Part shown: positions 54,099 to 64,000 of the stretch, piece after piece
Layout: each line of letters opens with the position of its first letter
Numbering within the stretch: position 1 is the first letter of the stretch
NCBI GenBank assembly: GCA_963662175.1
Contig: OY759220.1
Coordinates: 1,240,001 to 1,304,000 of the forward strand
DNA length: 64,000 bases
Source of the DNA: Aradus depressus
Lineage: Eukaryota; Arthropoda; Insecta; Hemiptera; Aradidae
Reading direction: 5' to 3'
Notes under the pieces: model-generated
Seen by the model: the letters and a program-made list of their open reading frames with translations, nothing else
Database searches by the model: none
What the model was told of the DNA's origin: nothing
Program-made: the position numbers and the translations under genes

Positions 54099-56150
54099 TA
54101 TAGTTTATTTATGAACTGTAGGTATATTGATTTCACCAACATTGATATGATGAAAGTAATATGGATCAGTTTCGATAAGGCTATAACCATTTCGGGTAAA
54201 TCAAGGAAACCTCTAAAAACTGTTTCAAACGACATTTCAGAACTTTTTTCGCCATTTGTTTCGGAAATCGGACGACCTGCAAAAAAGCTTATTTCATATG
54301 AAATGTGTCTTTCAGTTTTCTCTACAACTTTATTTGTAAATATTTTCGATTAGGTTGTAAATATAAGATGTATACGTAGTTAGGCCCGAAGTGATCTCAA
54401 TTTTCGCCTGAATTTGGCCAAAATCTAATCAAAACTATGTTAGCACATCATATTTTCAAATTCCAATCACACACAAGCACAAAGGTATAAGAAAGTAAAA
54501 AATAATTATATTTCAACAACATGAAACATCAAAATGAGAGATGTTTGCAGCATCAGACACAAATAACAGGAGCCATTTTGTATTGATAACTCCAGTAATG
54601 CCAACTTCCTTTGTTTCATTTGGTGCGATATAACAGATCGCAGCAGTGGCGCGGGGCTCTACAATTTGACTACACACATAAAAATAATATTTTTCAAGAA
54701 ATTTTCATGTGAGTGAATGCACGCGCAAGGAGGGGGCGGTCAGTTAGTTCCATGGAAAAATTAATAAAAGAGAGAGACGTCTTCAAGGAGGAATATACAA
54801 TTATCAAACTGAGGTTTCTTAAAATAGTTAGTTTTATAATGTCCTTTTATTTTCTTATGCTTTTAGTGTACGGAGGTATTGTAATCGTGCGAAAATTGAA
54901 AGCGAGTTTTCAAGCGAAATTTCAGGTTAATCCTAACGAATAAATTGTCATCCCCAAAAATGTTCCTTATTAAATTTTCAATCATCGAAATGCCCTCAGA
55001 TCTGACATAGGACCATACATAGGATCTGACATAGGACCATACATAGGAACTGACATAGGACCATACGACTGAAGTTATAGCGCCAGAAAGTTTTTTTTAT
55101 ATATTATTCTCTCTCCTACCTATCTCAAATTCATTTGGTTCATCGGTATTATTGGGTGCTAGAAAGCCACTTTCAGAAGCTCTCTGTACATTGAACCAAA
55201 GAAAACCGCTGAACCCAGTACATTATTTTCGTAAGTAATGCCAGTAATTGGAGGGATATATATTTCTTTATTTTTAATATTTTTAAATAAAAAACTACGA
55301 ATAATAAAACATATTTTATTTAGTTTAATTTTATTGTGTTTTCCTTTGTTCACATTCAAGATATAAATCTAACAAAATTTTCTTCAAAATTAATGACGAT
55401 TAAAGCTCAGATTTCCCGATGTTGGGAGGCGTATGCGTTGAAGTAAGCTTTCAGGAATTATCGCTCAAGTTAACACAAATATTCAGTATATGCCAAATTT
55501 CAGCTTCTAACGGATTAAGACTAACGTTTTATTGCTAAAATTAAAGAAAACCCTCTCATAATATATTCTGACCGAAAATAACTAATTGGAGAGCTTAGCG
55601 CAAAATTAAGCTTTTGTTAAAACGTCTCCCTCCCCTCACCGTGCCGTCTGAAACAATGGGCGCCTAAGCATCTTAGAGCATGTTCATTTTAGAATTTTCT
55701 TATTCTTAGGGATTAAGTTTATTATTTAAGGTAGGTTCCTATTAATTTTGGATATGTGTGCAAATATCCTGGATATGTTCTGCTATCAATTGGAATATTT
55801 TATAACGAGAGCTCTTTTAAATAAATAAATAAAGAACTGAGTTTGGAAACAGAAGAGCATGAGTCCGTGGAGGTGGCCCACCTGTTAACTAAACTAACTT
55901 CTTGGGCTCACCATCAACCTGAAAATACTATTTTTTTAAAATAGTATTTAAAAAAATAGTATTTTTTTGTTTTTACTTAATACTACCTCTATGTCAAATT
56001 ATTTCATAGAATCTTTCTAAGGTATGTGACATGAATAGTAAGTCTTAATTTTGAGGAGACCATTCTGAAATACTCTTTACGCGTTGTGCTGCTCCGTTTC
56101 TTGAAAACGCTGATATAAAATACGAGCCGTAGTGGTGTTGAAGAGATTCA
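54099..56150. other. Intergenic upstream of zelda
   Basis: A 24-bp tandem repeat (about 54997-55068, 3 copies with CTGACATAGGACCATACATA), a palindromic AT block at about 55926-55967 and AT-rich sequence. Short open frames with hydrophobic stretches (for example 54713-54943) lack any supporting evidence. Confidence 0.5.
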
Positions 56151-56281
56151 GATATGTAGTAACCTGATTAGGGGTGGGGGTGATGTGGAGGGGGGATGGA
56201 GGGTAGTACAGGGATGGGAGGGGAGGGGGGGGGGGGGGGGGTCGGTCGGCCCGCCTCCTTGGTTGGTCCGCCAGTCCTCGG

Positions 56282-56286
56282 TCAGT
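56282..56286 (+). promoter_or_regulatory. Possible zelda initiator
   Basis: TCAGT, an arthropod initiator-like pentamer, within a locally GC-rich stretch (about 56160-56340), roughly 200 bases before the zelda ATG. A five-base motif is weak evidence; placement is inferred from position. Confidence 0.25.
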
Positions 56287-56482
56287 CCCGTCTCCAGCTT
56301 GTCCCCGTCTGGCCCGCTCCGCCAACCATGTGACGAGACAAACTACTTTTATCGTTCGTTCCGTTTTTTTTTTCTTCCTTTTTTTTTTTTTTATTTACAC
56401 CTAAATTGTCCCCCCTTACCGAAAGTGAGTGAAAACTAGTGCCATTCCAAGTGTAAATTAGGAAGAAGGGAAACAAAAGAGG

Positions 56483-58156
56483 ATGGAAGCAGCAACTCAG
56501 CAGGTATCGTCACAGCATCCACATCTTGGGGAGCCTGCCCGGTCCCAGGTGCCCCTGCCCAACCTCAACTGTCTCGATTGTGGCCTCAACTTTGATTCTT
56601 CTAAGTCATTAGATGTCCATCTCAACTACCACAAGGAGAACCTCATGTCTAAATGGGGAACAGCAGCTTCGGGGAGCGAAAACAACAACAACGTGAAGAA
56701 GGAGCCGCGCACCCCCGTACCGGACTCTTCCGACTTCCAGTTCTACGAATACTCAAACTCGGAAAACTCCGCTTTTCAGAGGATACAACGGTCAACCTCC
56801 TTCAGGTTTCAACCGTATACATTCACGGAGCGTGTTTCGAGTACTCAAGTTCAGTGCGACAAATGCGGTTTTGTGTGTGACGCTGGTCTGATGGTGGAGC
56901 ACGAGGCCCAAGCCCATCCCTCATTTACATACGAGTACAGAGACGATGAGCCTCAGTCGGAGATCCTGGACCTGGACTCCCAGAAGGTGGTCTACCAGCC
57001 GCAGGGAGAGGAGAACCACTGGTTGGACCGACGCTACTTCAAGGAAGAGAACGGCAACCAGAGCCCGGACTTCGCGAGCGTCTCCACCACCCTATCTTCG
57101 CCCTCCGGTTCTGAGGCTCATTACTTTGAGCCCCCTCAGGTTATGCATCTTAGTTCCTCACAAATACCCAAGTTTCCTATGATGTCCCCTAAGGGCAATG
57201 GGGGTGGTGCCTGGAAGTCCAATGAAGCCCGACGACCCAAAACTTACAATTGTAGCGCTTGCAATAAGTGGTTTACCAGTTCTGGACATCTAAAGCGTCA
57301 CTATAACACAACGCTTCATAAGAACGCTGTGAAACAAAGTGGTATGATGGACCCAGCAAGCCTACCGATGAGCTCGCAGCACCAGCAGCCGCCATCACAG
57401 CAACAAGTCTCTCCACTCACTGAGGAAAAGTTCTTTGTTGCAGAGCCGCAGCCGCAGATGCAGCCTCTCTCCCCGCACCACATGCAGCAGGTCCACCAAC
57501 TTCATCAGCTGCAACAGCTTCAACATCAACAGGCACATATTCAGGATGAGTTCCAAGAATACTACGGGTACCCAAATGGACTGCCCCCCCACGCTTTGAA
57601 TTTCAATGAACCGCTACCGAGCTTTGCACAGTTCGCAAGTTCGCTGGGCGGGTTCAGCGTGGGGGGGCTACATCAGCCGTTGGTCGAGAACGAGATGGCC
57701 GAGGTAAGCTCCTCGGTAGTGACCCCGCCTCCAGCCCCTGAGCCCACCTCCACCCAGGTCCACAAGTGCATTGACTGCGACAAGACCTTCAACAAAGCCT
57801 GTTACCTGACCCAGCACAACAAAAGTTTCCATTCGGGGGACAAGCCGTACAAGTGCGTGCGATGCGGGAAGCGGTTCATGGAGGAGCAAGAACACATGGA
57901 GCACTTGTCCAAGCACGCCGGGGAGAAGCCGTTCAAGTGTGAGATGTGCCCCAAGCAATTCAACCACAAGACGGACCTCCGCCGGCACATGTGCCTCCAC
58001 TCCGGAGACAAGCCCTACTCTTGCAATTTCTGCGGCAAGGGCTTCATCCGGAAGGACCATATGCTCAAGCACGCCGAGACCCATAAGAAGAAAGCCCTCT
58101 CTTCAGGGTTCAAGAAGATGGACGTCGAACCCAGGATTCATCTCCGGGCTATTTAG
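56483..58156 (+). CDS. zld: Zelda-type zinc-finger transcription factor
   Basis: Intronless 557-aa protein. Zelda is the insect pioneer factor that opens early zygotic enhancers (TAGteam sites). Domains seen, in the known Zelda order: C2H2 finger 1 (C30, C33, H46, H50), finger 2 (C125, C128, H140, H145), an acidic patch at about 150-165, a JAZ-type finger (C257, C260, H273, H279; WFTSSGHLKRHYNTTLHKN), a Gln/His-rich linker at 297-352, then a C-terminal cluster of four fingers: C429/C432/H445/H450, C458/C461/H474/H478, C486/C489/H502/H506 and C514/C517/H530/H534. KACYLTQHNKSFHSG and KQFNHKTDLRRHMCLH are cluster signatures. It is shorter than the Drosophila protein, mainly in the linkers. The ATG has good context (AGAGGATGG) and is the first in frame. 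Recognition is from domain order and motifs recalled, not from a search. Confidence 0.87.
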   Translation: MEAATQQVSSQHPHLGEPARSQVPLPNLNCLDCGLNFDSSKSLDVHLNYHKENLMSKWGTAASGSENNNNVKKEPRTPVPDSSDFQFYEYSNSENSAFQRIQRSTSFRFQPYTFTERVSSTQVQCDKCGFVCDAGLMVEHEAQAHPSFTYEYRDDEPQSEILDLDSQKVVYQPQGEENHWLDRRYFKEENGNQSPDFASVSTTLSSPSGSEAHYFEPPQVMHLSSSQIPKFPMMSPKGNGGGAWKSNEARRPKTYNCSACNKWFTSSGHLKRHYNTTLHKNAVKQSGMMDPASLPMSSQHQQPPSQQQVSPLTEEKFFVAEPQPQMQPLSPHHMQQVHQLHQLQQLQHQQAHIQDEFQEYYGYPNGLPPHALNFNEPLPSFAQFASSLGGFSVGGLHQPLVENEMAEVSSSVVTPPPAPEPTSTQVHKCIDCDKTFNKACYLTQHNKSFHSGDKPYKCVRCGKRFMEEQEHMEHLSKHAGEKPFKCEMCPKQFNHKTDLRRHMCLHSGDKPYSCNFCGKGFIRKDHMLKHAETHKKKALSSGFKKMDVEPRIHLRAI

Positions 58157-59720
58157 CGGTGGCTGCTCAAAGTTTTTGGTGCCAATTTAGCAATAATGAC
58201 GAAACTTAGACAACTATTCAGAGGTATTATCGTATTATAAGCCAACTTTCCATTATGGAGAAAGTATGTAATTCCATGTTGAAACAAGAGTTTTAAAAGT
58301 ACAAAAAAGTTTTTTCGAATTGAATATCTATTTTCATTAGATATACTTAATATTAGTATTTAGGATAAATTAAAAATTGTGTCTTGCGAATATTTAAAAG
58401 ATTTCCATGTAAATTTTAGGAAACTTTTTATACTTGAAACGGAATACCCTCCTTGTTTATAGGCAATTATAGTAGACAATGTTTATCGATTATTAATTAG
58501 GTATTATTTATGATTTACCGTTTTTGTTTATCTCCTTTGTTTAAGTTTTTCATTTTATTACATATCATAACGATAAAAAGAAAAGAAAATATGCATAATT
58601 ATCAGTATTACTAAATGATAAAAATGACAGAGCTGCTGTGATATTTTTATTAATTTTTTTTTTTGTTTAAGTATGGTAAATAGTTATATAGTTGAATGAA
58701 TAAAAGTAAGTTTTTTCTATATTTTGAAATTTTCAAATATAAAGTAAAGGATTACATAGAAACACCGCCACCTACCTCGTAGACACAGTAGAATAATTAA
58801 GTAAATAAATATATATATATATTATATGTAAAAAATAAAGAACATTTTTGTATACATTGTACAAGACTGAAAATAATATTTAATTTTTTTTTTTCCTCTA
58901 AAAATTATATTATGTAATTTGTTCCTTTCTTCCTTTTTTATTCTTTGTTATTAAATGTAAGTAAAAAGAAAATTATGAAATTATTATTTCCTACTATTTA
59001 TATAGTATTTTGGTATTTAGTTCCTTAAAACTTTTTTGAACCTATTAATTTAAAAAAATAAAAATATTATAGTAGATGTATTGTTTAGTTGGGATGACAT
59101 GAGGGGGGGGGGGGGGGGGGGGGGTGTTTGTAGCAGAGGGGAGAGGTTCCCTCCCACCTATCTAGTATTATATTTTAGACTTGTATATATTACGTGTAAA
59201 ATTATTACAACAAATTATAATAACGAAAACTCTGTATCTATACATATGTATTAGAGTACAGTGGTGTGAAAATATACCCAGCAAAAATTCATCAGGAACT
59301 TTTTTTTCCTTTTGTACATAACATTATTGTTGTTTTGTTAAAATTATTGTTGTTTTGTTGAAGTCCTTATTTTTTAAAATGAATATCTTCATTATTTTAT
59401 TTTTTTTGTCAAGACTACAAATGTTTGTAGCTACCAACCAGCAATAAATATAGTAATACAATGTTATTTGTTTAGTTTAAAAAAATATATATATTATTAT
59501 TTTTTTTAATACACTCAACTTTGTTGATTTTATTTACATTGTGATGATGTAAGCTATTTGAGAAAATTGTTCAACAAAAGAGGGAAGGAAAAATTAAATT
59601 AAAATAGTTTGTCAGACTTTGAGTTTTATTGAAAACAACAGTGAAAGAATAAAAATGAGAAATGTTTGTAAAATTCTGTTTTTTTTTTATTACTGATTCC
59701 CTGCTGCACCTGTAAATTGT
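58157..59720 (+). other. zelda 3' UTR / AT-rich downstream region
   Basis: AT-rich, without coding signal. Canonical poly(A) signals occur at 58699-58704 (AATAAA) and again near 58837 and 59440. A run of 22 G at 59103-59124 interrupts it. The true transcript end cannot be chosen from sequence alone. Confidence 0.4.
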
Positions 59721-60685
59721 ATTGAATTGCATTGACTACCACATGGGAACAAACTGAGGTCACATTTCGAGGTAACTTTTAAAAATGAACGTTCTAAAAT
59801 AAAGCCACCTTCCGCGGACATCCTATTTTCATTATGAAATCTTCTTAGTGATTGATTTAATTTTTTTTATTTTCATTAACTTTCTTTTTTTGAATTTAAC
59901 ATTCATTTTTTACCCTCAACAGCGTAATAATTATTTTTAATTTTAGCAGATATTAAGCAATTTAATTGAAGTATAGATAAACGTGTAAAACTACATCAAC
60001 ATTTCATAAGAGTTTGTCATCATTTCTGTACCATTTGGGAAAAATGAGATAAGTCGATTTGTGTCCAAAATGAGATAAATACTGTGGGCAACCCATATTG
60101 GTGTCCTACACATCGTGTAAAAAAAGTATGCAAGTCGTAATGTCAATGGTATCCTTGAAAACGCATTGGGCATTTTTAGACAACTCGGAAATTTACTTAT
60201 GGATTTATACAATTGCATTTATCTACTTTTATCAAAACCGCGTTCGTGCCCTAAAATTGGTTAAACGTATTTATCTTGCTTCTTCAAGAAGATATAATTA
60301 CCGTTATGCAGTTCTGAAACGCTTCTTTCATTGGCAAAAACTAGATAAGTACGTGAATAATTAGGTAAGTGATGGTGTAAAATATACAATTCTTTTGATT
60401 TCGGGTGACTAATGAGATAAGTGGGGGTGCAATTTTAGATAAGTCCTAAAAAAGTATGATAAAATTAAATATCTAGGTATGTGCATTCCATAATAAAATA
60501 TGGAGAAGTTGTTGAATAATGGCGGTTGGAAAAATAATTTATCAAAAAAATTCGATTTACACTGAAAACGGAAAACTTCAAAGCGATGCCCTGAAAACCT
60601 GTGATTTGGACTGGCCTAGTTTTTCCCAAATGGTACAGATTTATAGTCTCCTCAAAACAACACTTAGTTCTCTGATCCATTAATT
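59720..60685. other. Downstream of zelda: inverted 19-mers
   Basis: CTGTACCATTTGGGAAAAA at 60026-60044 and its exact reverse complement at 60620-60638 bracket about 575 bases containing several GATAAG motifs and no recognised gene. Confidence 0.5.
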
Positions 60686-61000
60686 GAGGGCGCCGGTAGC
60701 TCAGTGGTATGCATGTTTGGCATCTGAGCTCAAGAACGTGGGTTCGAAACCCGACCGAGGCCCTTAGTTTATTTTATCTCGGAGGTAAAATAAACTTAAG
60801 CACGCCGTATTTCGGCCTGTACGATGTCAGGTACTTACAAGACCCCTATCCTAGGTGAATAAAAATTTAGGGTAGGCAAAATTTAGGACTCCCACGGTAG
60901 AGTCGGGCTCATGACCACCAGAGTGACGAAAGAGCGCTCTGGTAGTAGGCGATATGACCTCGTAATTAAAGCCCGGGCATGAGTCATAAAACCTAAACTA
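60686..61000 (+). mobile_element. tRNA-derived SINE, near full length
   Basis: Head GGGCGCCGGTAGCTCAGTGG (A box), B box GGGTTCGAAACCC at about 60740, body with ACGATGTCAGGTACTTA, CAAAATTTAGGACTCCCAC, and tail GCATGAGTCATAAAACCTAA. The best plus-strand reference copy. Confidence 0.92.
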
Positions 61001-61309
61001 ATCCATTAATTCACTGATTATCTTTCCACCTCAAACCAACATGAAAAAAAAATTGACCCTAGAAATCTCAGGTTATGTATTTTTGTGTACAGGCAGGACT
61101 GTATGAAATATATACAATTCGGTTCAAGTAATTGTTTTAATTGTATCAATCAATATATGTACCTAACATGTGTTGAGAGCAGAGATCATTTAACAGTTGT
61201 TACACGGACAGACGGACACCCCCTTGGTCTGGAGAGGTAACTAGGTCTTCGAAATGCGACAGTAGGCTGGCTGGCAGTATCAATTCCAAAAATTCATCTC
61301 TCAAAGACT

Positions 61310-61730
61310 AACGTTTTTATTTCCCCAGTCACAGGAAGAATAGGGGAAGTTATGTAATCGGTCAGAAATTCGATGCCGAGTTTTCAACGTAATTTTATTT
61401 TTTACGACGTTAAGAGATTCCAAATATGAAAAAAAAATTATGTGTCTGTAAACACGATAACTCCCTATAGAATGAACGACATGAAAATTTATATTTGAAC
61501 CCAAAACTCTCTGACGACGAAACCTATTGTTTTTCAGCCAAATCGACCAAAGAGAAGTGGAGGATTAGGAGGGAGGCTTAACATAAAAACTTTAATAACT
61601 ACCGATAGAATGAATGTATCAACATGGAATTTTATATGTGTGACCAAACAGAACAACCCTTATCATTTCGAAATCACATTAGGACGAAACTTGTTAATTT
61701 TCAGGAGAAGGAAGGGGGTGGGGTTCAGGG
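61310..61730 (+). repeat. Dispersed repeat family, reference copy
   Basis: Contains GGGGAAGTTATGTAATCGGT, TTTTCAGCCAAATCGACC and AACTACCGATAGAATGAATG. Relatives in one or other orientation at 14938-15035, 27085-27600, 29260-29710, 33655-34640 and 46815-47420. No coding frame; class unknown. Confidence 0.65.
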
Positions 61731-61962
61731 AAGTTCGTTGCAGGTGATTCTCTTGTATTTATAATAGGGGTGTTTTTGTTAGCAATTTTGCAAAGTTGCA
61801 AGATGGGAAAAGTAGGTACCTACTCAATTGGTTGCGGATATAAATTTACACTATTTTGTCTTACGAAAGAGCTCAGAAACAGAAAAAACTTAAATGAAAT
61901 AAAACATACGTTTATTTATGGTATTGTCTAATTTCACATAATATATATATACGTGGGAGTAC

Positions 61963-61986
61963 TTTCGGTATTTCTACCATCCTCAG
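61963..61986 (-). ncRNA. Hammerhead-like motif e
   Basis: Minus strand: CTGAGGA, T, stem GGTA, loop GAAA, stem TACC, GAAA. Both conserved boxes exact, four-base-pair stem II with GNRA-type loop. Confidence 0.5.
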
Positions 61987-62031
61987 CCTAAAGCATAAGA
62001 GATAAGACTGATCTTAAGAGAGACCTTTTGG

Positions 62032-62055
62032 CTGAGGATGGTAGAAATACCGAAA
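62032..62055 (+). ncRNA. Hammerhead-like motif f
   Basis: Plus-strand mirror of motif e with identical core: CTGAGGA, T, GGTA-GAAA-TACC, GAAA. Conservation of both copies may reflect recent duplication, not selection. Confidence 0.5.
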
Positions 62056-62385
62056 GTACTCCCATGTATATAATATATATTATGTGAAATTAGACAATAC
62101 CACTAATAAACTTATTAGTGATGACCTGAAGAACCCAGAATGTCAGGGGAGTAAAATGTGTAAGAAATAAATGCGGAAATAGTGAAAATAAGAATTCTAA
62201 TTGGAACACAATAAATGAATTGGAATGAATATCACTTGATCATAGTAAACAGAATGTTCTGGTCGATTCGGGTGTGTCGCTCCTTGGTGGTCCGTGATGA
62301 TAGATGAGATCGGAGGGGGTCCTCACGGGGATGTCTTCATGTGCCCGGGGGATGTCCGTGATATGTTCATAGGTGATGCATCCCG

Positions 62386-63595
62386 TGGCGTAGGGCCCAT
62401 AGTGGGGCCGCGGGCGAGCTAGACGTGGCGTAGGGCCCGTAGTGGGGGGCGCGGGCGAGCTAGACGTGGCGTAGGGCCCATAGTGGGGCCGCGGGCGAGC
62501 TAGACGTGGCGTAGGGCCCGTAGTGGGGGGCGCGGGCGAGCTAGACGTGGCGTAGGGCCCGTAGTGGGGGGCGCGGGCGAGCTAGACGTGGCGTAGGGCC
62601 CATAGTGGGGCCGCGGGCGAGCTAGACGTGGCGTAGGGCCCGTAGTGGGGGGCGCGGGCGAGCTAGACGTGGCGTAGGGCCCGTAGTGGGGGGCGCGGGC
62701 GAGCTAGACGTGGCGTAGGGCCCATAGTGGGGGGCGCGGGCGAGCTAGACGTGGCGTAGGGCCCATAGTGGGGGGCGCGGGCGAGCTAGACGTGGCGTAG
62801 GGCCCATAGTGGGGCCGCGGGCGAGCTAGACGTGGCGTAGGGCCCATAGTGGGGCCGCGGGCGAGCTAGACGTGGCGTAGGGCCCATAGTGGGGGGCGCG
62901 GGCGAGCTAGACGTGGCGTAGGGCCCGTAGTGGGGGGCGCGGGCGAGCTAGACGTGGCGTAGGGCCCATAGTGGGGCCGCGGGCGAGCTAGACGTGGCGT
63001 AGGGCCCATAGTGGGGCCGCGGGCGAGCTAGACGTGGCGTAGGGCCCGTAGTGGGGGGCGCGGGCGAGCTAGACGTGGCGTAGGGCCCATAGTGGGGCCG
63101 CGGGCGAGCTAGACGTGGCGTAGGGCCCATAGTGGGGCCGCGGGCGAGCTAGACGTGGCGTAGGGCCCATAGTGGGGGGCGCGGGCGAGCTAGACGTGGC
63201 GTAGGGCCCGTAGTGGGGGGCGCGGGCGAGCTAGACGTGGCGTAGGGCCCATAGTGGGGCCGCGGGCGAGCTAAACGTGGCGTAGGGCCCGTAGTGGGGG
63301 GCGCGGGCGAGCTAGACGTGGCGTAGGGCCCGTAGTGGGGGGCGCGGGCGAGCTAGACGTGGCGTAGGGCCCATAGTGGGGCCGCGGGCGAGCTAGACGT
63401 GGCGTAGGGCCCGTAGTGGGGGGCGCGGGCGAGCTTGACGTGGCGTAGGGCCCATAGTGGGGGGCGCGGGCGAGCTAGACGTGGCGTAGGGCCCATAGTG
63501 GGGCCGCGGGCGAGCTAGACGTGGCGTAGGGCCCATAGTGGGGCCGCGGGCGAGCTAGACGTGGCGTAGGGCCCGTAGTGGGGGGCGCGGGCTCA
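62386..63595. repeat. GC-rich 40/41-bp minisatellite, about 30 units
   Basis: Three unit types. A (40 bp) has CCCATAGTGGGGCCGCGGGC; B (41 bp) has CCCGTAGTGGGGGGCGCGGG; C is CCCATAG with the GGGGGGCGC block. Order by my reading: A B A B B A B B C C A A C B A A B A A C B A B B A B C A A B. Units are otherwise near-identical (GTGGCGTAGGG, GCGAGCTAGAC). The GC content far exceeds the surroundings. Confidence 0.97.
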
Positions 63596-64000
63596 GCTCA
63601 GTCGTCAATTTCATTGAACAATATTAGCTAAAGTGTTTTTCCCACGAAACGTAAAAAAAAGATGAATTATACCACTAACTAATTTTCACAGATGTGATTT
63701 TTAACAGTTGTTTCAATTGAACACTTATGTTTTATTTCATTTAAGTTCATTTGAATTATTTCACATCTCTGCAATAATGTCAGTTTTCATTCATAAACAG
63801 AAGATGACGGCTGATTTTTAGAGATTTTCGGCATTTATATTATTTGTTCTTCCAAAACTATTGGCTATATACATACAACAAAACTAATTGCACTTCTGGA
63901 GTCTATATGTTGGTAATCACTTGCGTGATGTAATTGATGATCGGAGAGACATCTGATCCTATTGCAGAATATGAGACCAAACTACCCGATATAAGCCGCT
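63596..64000. other. Right end: nothing recognised
   Basis: AT-rich sequence without ORF, repeat or signal that I can support. Confidence 0.5.

Larger units (their letters stand above)
61921..62100. mobile_element. 180-bp inverted repeat, two facing terminal copies
   Basis: Arms 61921-61988 and 62030-62100 are reverse complements apart from short indels; the loop is about 41 bases. Each arm holds a hammerhead-like motif. The arrangement fits inverted Penelope-like terminal repeats without the coding part. Confidence 0.7.

Noticed and set aside
54713..54943. 76-codon frame with a hydrophobic stretch
   Set aside because: No splice, start-context or family evidence; AT-rich DNA gives hydrophobic frames by chance.
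57668..58084. 138-codon minus-strand frame inside zelda
   Set aside because: Antisense shadow of the GC-rich zinc-finger coding sequence.
60098..60364. 88-codon frame with a membrane-like segment
   Set aside because: No recognisable domain; lies in AT-rich repeat-like sequence between inverted 19-mers.
62948..63130. Repetitive Pro/Arg/Ser-rich peptide frame
   Set aside because: A translation of the GC-rich minisatellite; the 40- and 41-bp units break any common frame.

Overview
The window is insect nuclear DNA: AT-rich, with GT-AG introns, poly(A) signals, and many transposon relics and minisatellites. The insect assignment rests on a Zelda-type transcription factor (an insect/pancrustacean family) and on SINEs that end in TTAGG units, the usual insect telomere repeat. 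I cannot name the order; a hemimetabolous insect would fit but is not shown.

Left third (1-22.2 kb): a head-to-head chaperonin pair. Hsp60 runs on the minus strand from about 20.3 kb leftwards. Eight coding exons (17605 down to 80) give 407 residues, and the C-terminal part lies beyond base 1. Hsp10 is complete on the plus strand (20730-22002, three exons, 105 aa). The shared upstream region carries heat-shock-element-like motifs, a TGACGTCA palindrome and a CCAAT box. The proteins are the two partners of the mitochondrial folding chamber. Hsp60 introns hold a broken hAT element with a CGGBP1-like N-terminus, an internally deleted mariner, a Penelope-like GIY-YIG fragment, a pogo/Tigger relic with a second element nested in it, and several minisatellites.

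Middle (26.9-47.6 kb): a ten-exon secreted carboxylesterase on the plus strand. It joins in frame to 550 aa with signal peptide, oxyanion motif and Ser210/Glu334/His453 triad. Its introns hold a MADF-domain exon next to a PIF/Harbinger-like terminus, a perfect 28-bp inverted repeat, Penelope-like ends, a 38-bp x 17 minisatellite and many copies of one tRNA-derived SINE.

Right third (47.7-64 kb): Tc1-like and two LINE relics, then an intronless zinc-finger gene recognised as zelda (56483-58156, 557 aa), then a long AT-rich 3' region and a GC-rich 40/41-bp minisatellite of about 30 units (62.39-63.6 kb).

The least explained signal is a set of six small RNA-like motifs. Each has a YTGANRA-type box, a short hairpin and GAAA. 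They resemble hammerhead ribozyme cores; one follows the Penelope-like ORF directly and two face each other in a 180-bp inverted repeat.
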